From an uncultured Bacteroidales bacterium (GTDB lineage: Bacteria > Bacteroidota > Bacteroidia > Bacteroidales > UBA932): a stretch of DNA of 23,723 bases. Each line of letters opens with the position of its first letter. Position 1 is the stretch's first letter. Position numbers and translations under genes: made by a program. A model generated the notes under the pieces. The model searched no databases and was not told the origin of the DNA. It was given only the letters and a program-made list of their open reading frames with translations. The stretch covers positions 1-23,723 of the forward strand of contig CAJGBW010000024.1 in NCBI GenBank assembly GCA_904501835.1, in the 5' to 3' direction. This document shows positions 23,086-23,723 of the stretch, one piece after another.

Positions 23086-23723
23086 ATGATTAAACTTGGT
23101 ATTAACGGATTTGGCCGTATCGGCCGTATGGTTTTCCGTGCCGCTATTGAGAATTTCTCAAATGACATTCAGGTTGTAGGTATCAACGACCTTCTCGAGC
23201 CCGAGTATCTTGCTTACATGTTGAAGTATGACTCAGTTCACGGTCAGTTCAAAGGTGAGGTTGCTGTTGAGGACGGTGCACTCGTTGTAAACGGTAACAA
23301 AATTCGTCTTACTGCTGAGATGGATCCTGCTAACCTTAAATGGGATGAGGTAGGTGCTGACGTAGTTGTTGAGTCTACCGGTCTTTTCCTTGAGGATGAG
23401 AAAGCTCGCAAGCACATCACTGCTGGTGCAAAGAAAGTTATCATGTCTGCTCCTTCAAAGGACGCTACTCCTATGTTCGTTTACGGCGTAAACCACGAGA
23501 CTTACGCCGGTCAGGATATCATCTCTAACGCTTCATGTACTACCAACTGTCTTGCTCCTATCGCTAAGGTTCTTAACGACAAATTTGGTATCGTAAAAGG
23601 TCTTATGACTACTGTACACGCTGCTACTGCTACTCAGAAGACTGTTGACGGTCCTTCACGCAAAGACTGGAGAGGTGGTCGTGGTATCCTCGAGAACATC
23701 ATCCCTTCATCTACCGGTGCTGC
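23086..23723 (+). CDS. gapA: Glyceraldehyde-3-phosphate dehydrogenase, type I (3' truncated)
   Basis: The gene runs off the right edge; 212 residues are visible of about 335. The NAD-binding start GINGFGRIGR is at 5-14, VVESTGLF lies near 90, and the catalytic cysteine C151 sits in SNASCTTNCLAP. TVHAATATQKTVDGPS and the beginning of the SSTGA region follow. It catalyses the phosphorylating oxidation of glyceraldehyde 3-phosphate in glycolysis. Codon use differs visibly from its neighbours, with CTT the main leucine codon and many GTT, GCT, GGT and TCA codons, consistent with very high expression. It has its own strong promoter after folP. Confidence 0.97.
   Translation, partial: MIKLGINGFGRIGRMVFRAAIENFSNDIQVVGINDLLEPEYLAYMLKYDSVHGQFKGEVAVEDGALVVNGNKIRLTAEMDPANLKWDEVGADVVVESTGLFLEDEKARKHITAGAKKVIMSAPSKDATPMFVYGVNHETYAGQDIISNASCTTNCLAPIAKVLNDKFGIVKGLMTTVHAATATQKTVDGPSRKDWRGGRGILENIIPSSTGA

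Noticed and set aside
1..23723. Mobile elements, CRISPR arrays, defence systems, tRNA or rRNA genes
   Set aside because: I looked for transposase, integrase, Cas, toxin-antitoxin and restriction motifs, for regularly spaced repeats, and for tRNA-like cloverleafs in the gaps; none is supported.

Overview
The window reads as a gene-dense piece of a Bacteroidota chromosome, most likely order Bacteroidales. The grounds are: repeated Bacteroidota-type promoters (TTTG or TTG at -33, about 20 bases, then TAnnTTTG at -7); the near absence of Shine-Dalgarno sites; and lineage-typical families (DUF4783, a short Wza with a C-terminal anchor, a Wzc kinase with a tyrosine-rich tail, a MauE/DoxX protein, and SerB with a doubled ACT-like front end). 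A genus cannot be named from sequence alone. I see no tRNA, rRNA, insertion sequence, phage gene, CRISPR array or integron. No stretch of 300 bases lacks a gene, and the longest gap is about 90 bases.

Left end (1-6114). A 5'-truncated membrane acyltransferase converges on a leftward block, cat - wza - wzc - cpsB, with gaps of 2, 17 and 3 bases. The last three form a capsule/exopolysaccharide export module: outer-membrane lipoprotein, inner-membrane co-polymerase with tyrosine kinase, and PHP-type tyrosine phosphatase. The first gene is an acetyl-CoA hydrolase/CoA-transferase, an unexpected leader for such a block. A 35-base inverted repeat closes the block and lies partly inside the acyltransferase stop region.

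Middle (6115-16038). A rightward run carries mazG and a tcdA-like ThiF gene, then a small FNT channel overlapping 5-formyl-THF cyclo-ligase, then serB. FNT, cyclo-ligase and serB all touch one-carbon or serine metabolism. serB ends at a hairpin terminator shared with the 3' end of ygiQ. The leftward operon rlmH - large histidine kinase - ygiQ follows; the kinase has about ten membrane segments and no response regulator nearby.

Right end (16039-23723). A rightward operon holds a DUF4783 protein, an M16 peptidase, an O-methyltransferase and a secreted protein of unknown function, with gaps of 1 to 2 bases. pta follows with its own promoter and overlaps, tail to tail, a leftward pair (tmk, then the MauE/DoxX gene). 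folP diverges from tmk. gapA, cut by the window end, has a strong promoter and distinctive codon use.

Most genes are housekeeping. The most notable signal is regulatory. All three divergent gene pairs (cat/mazG, rlmH/DUF4783, tmk/folP) share an interlocked promoter layout in which -7 boxes on opposite strands lie 27-28 bases apart and, in the clearest case, each -33 abuts the opposite -7 as a dyad. Three of these genes would have almost no 5' leader.
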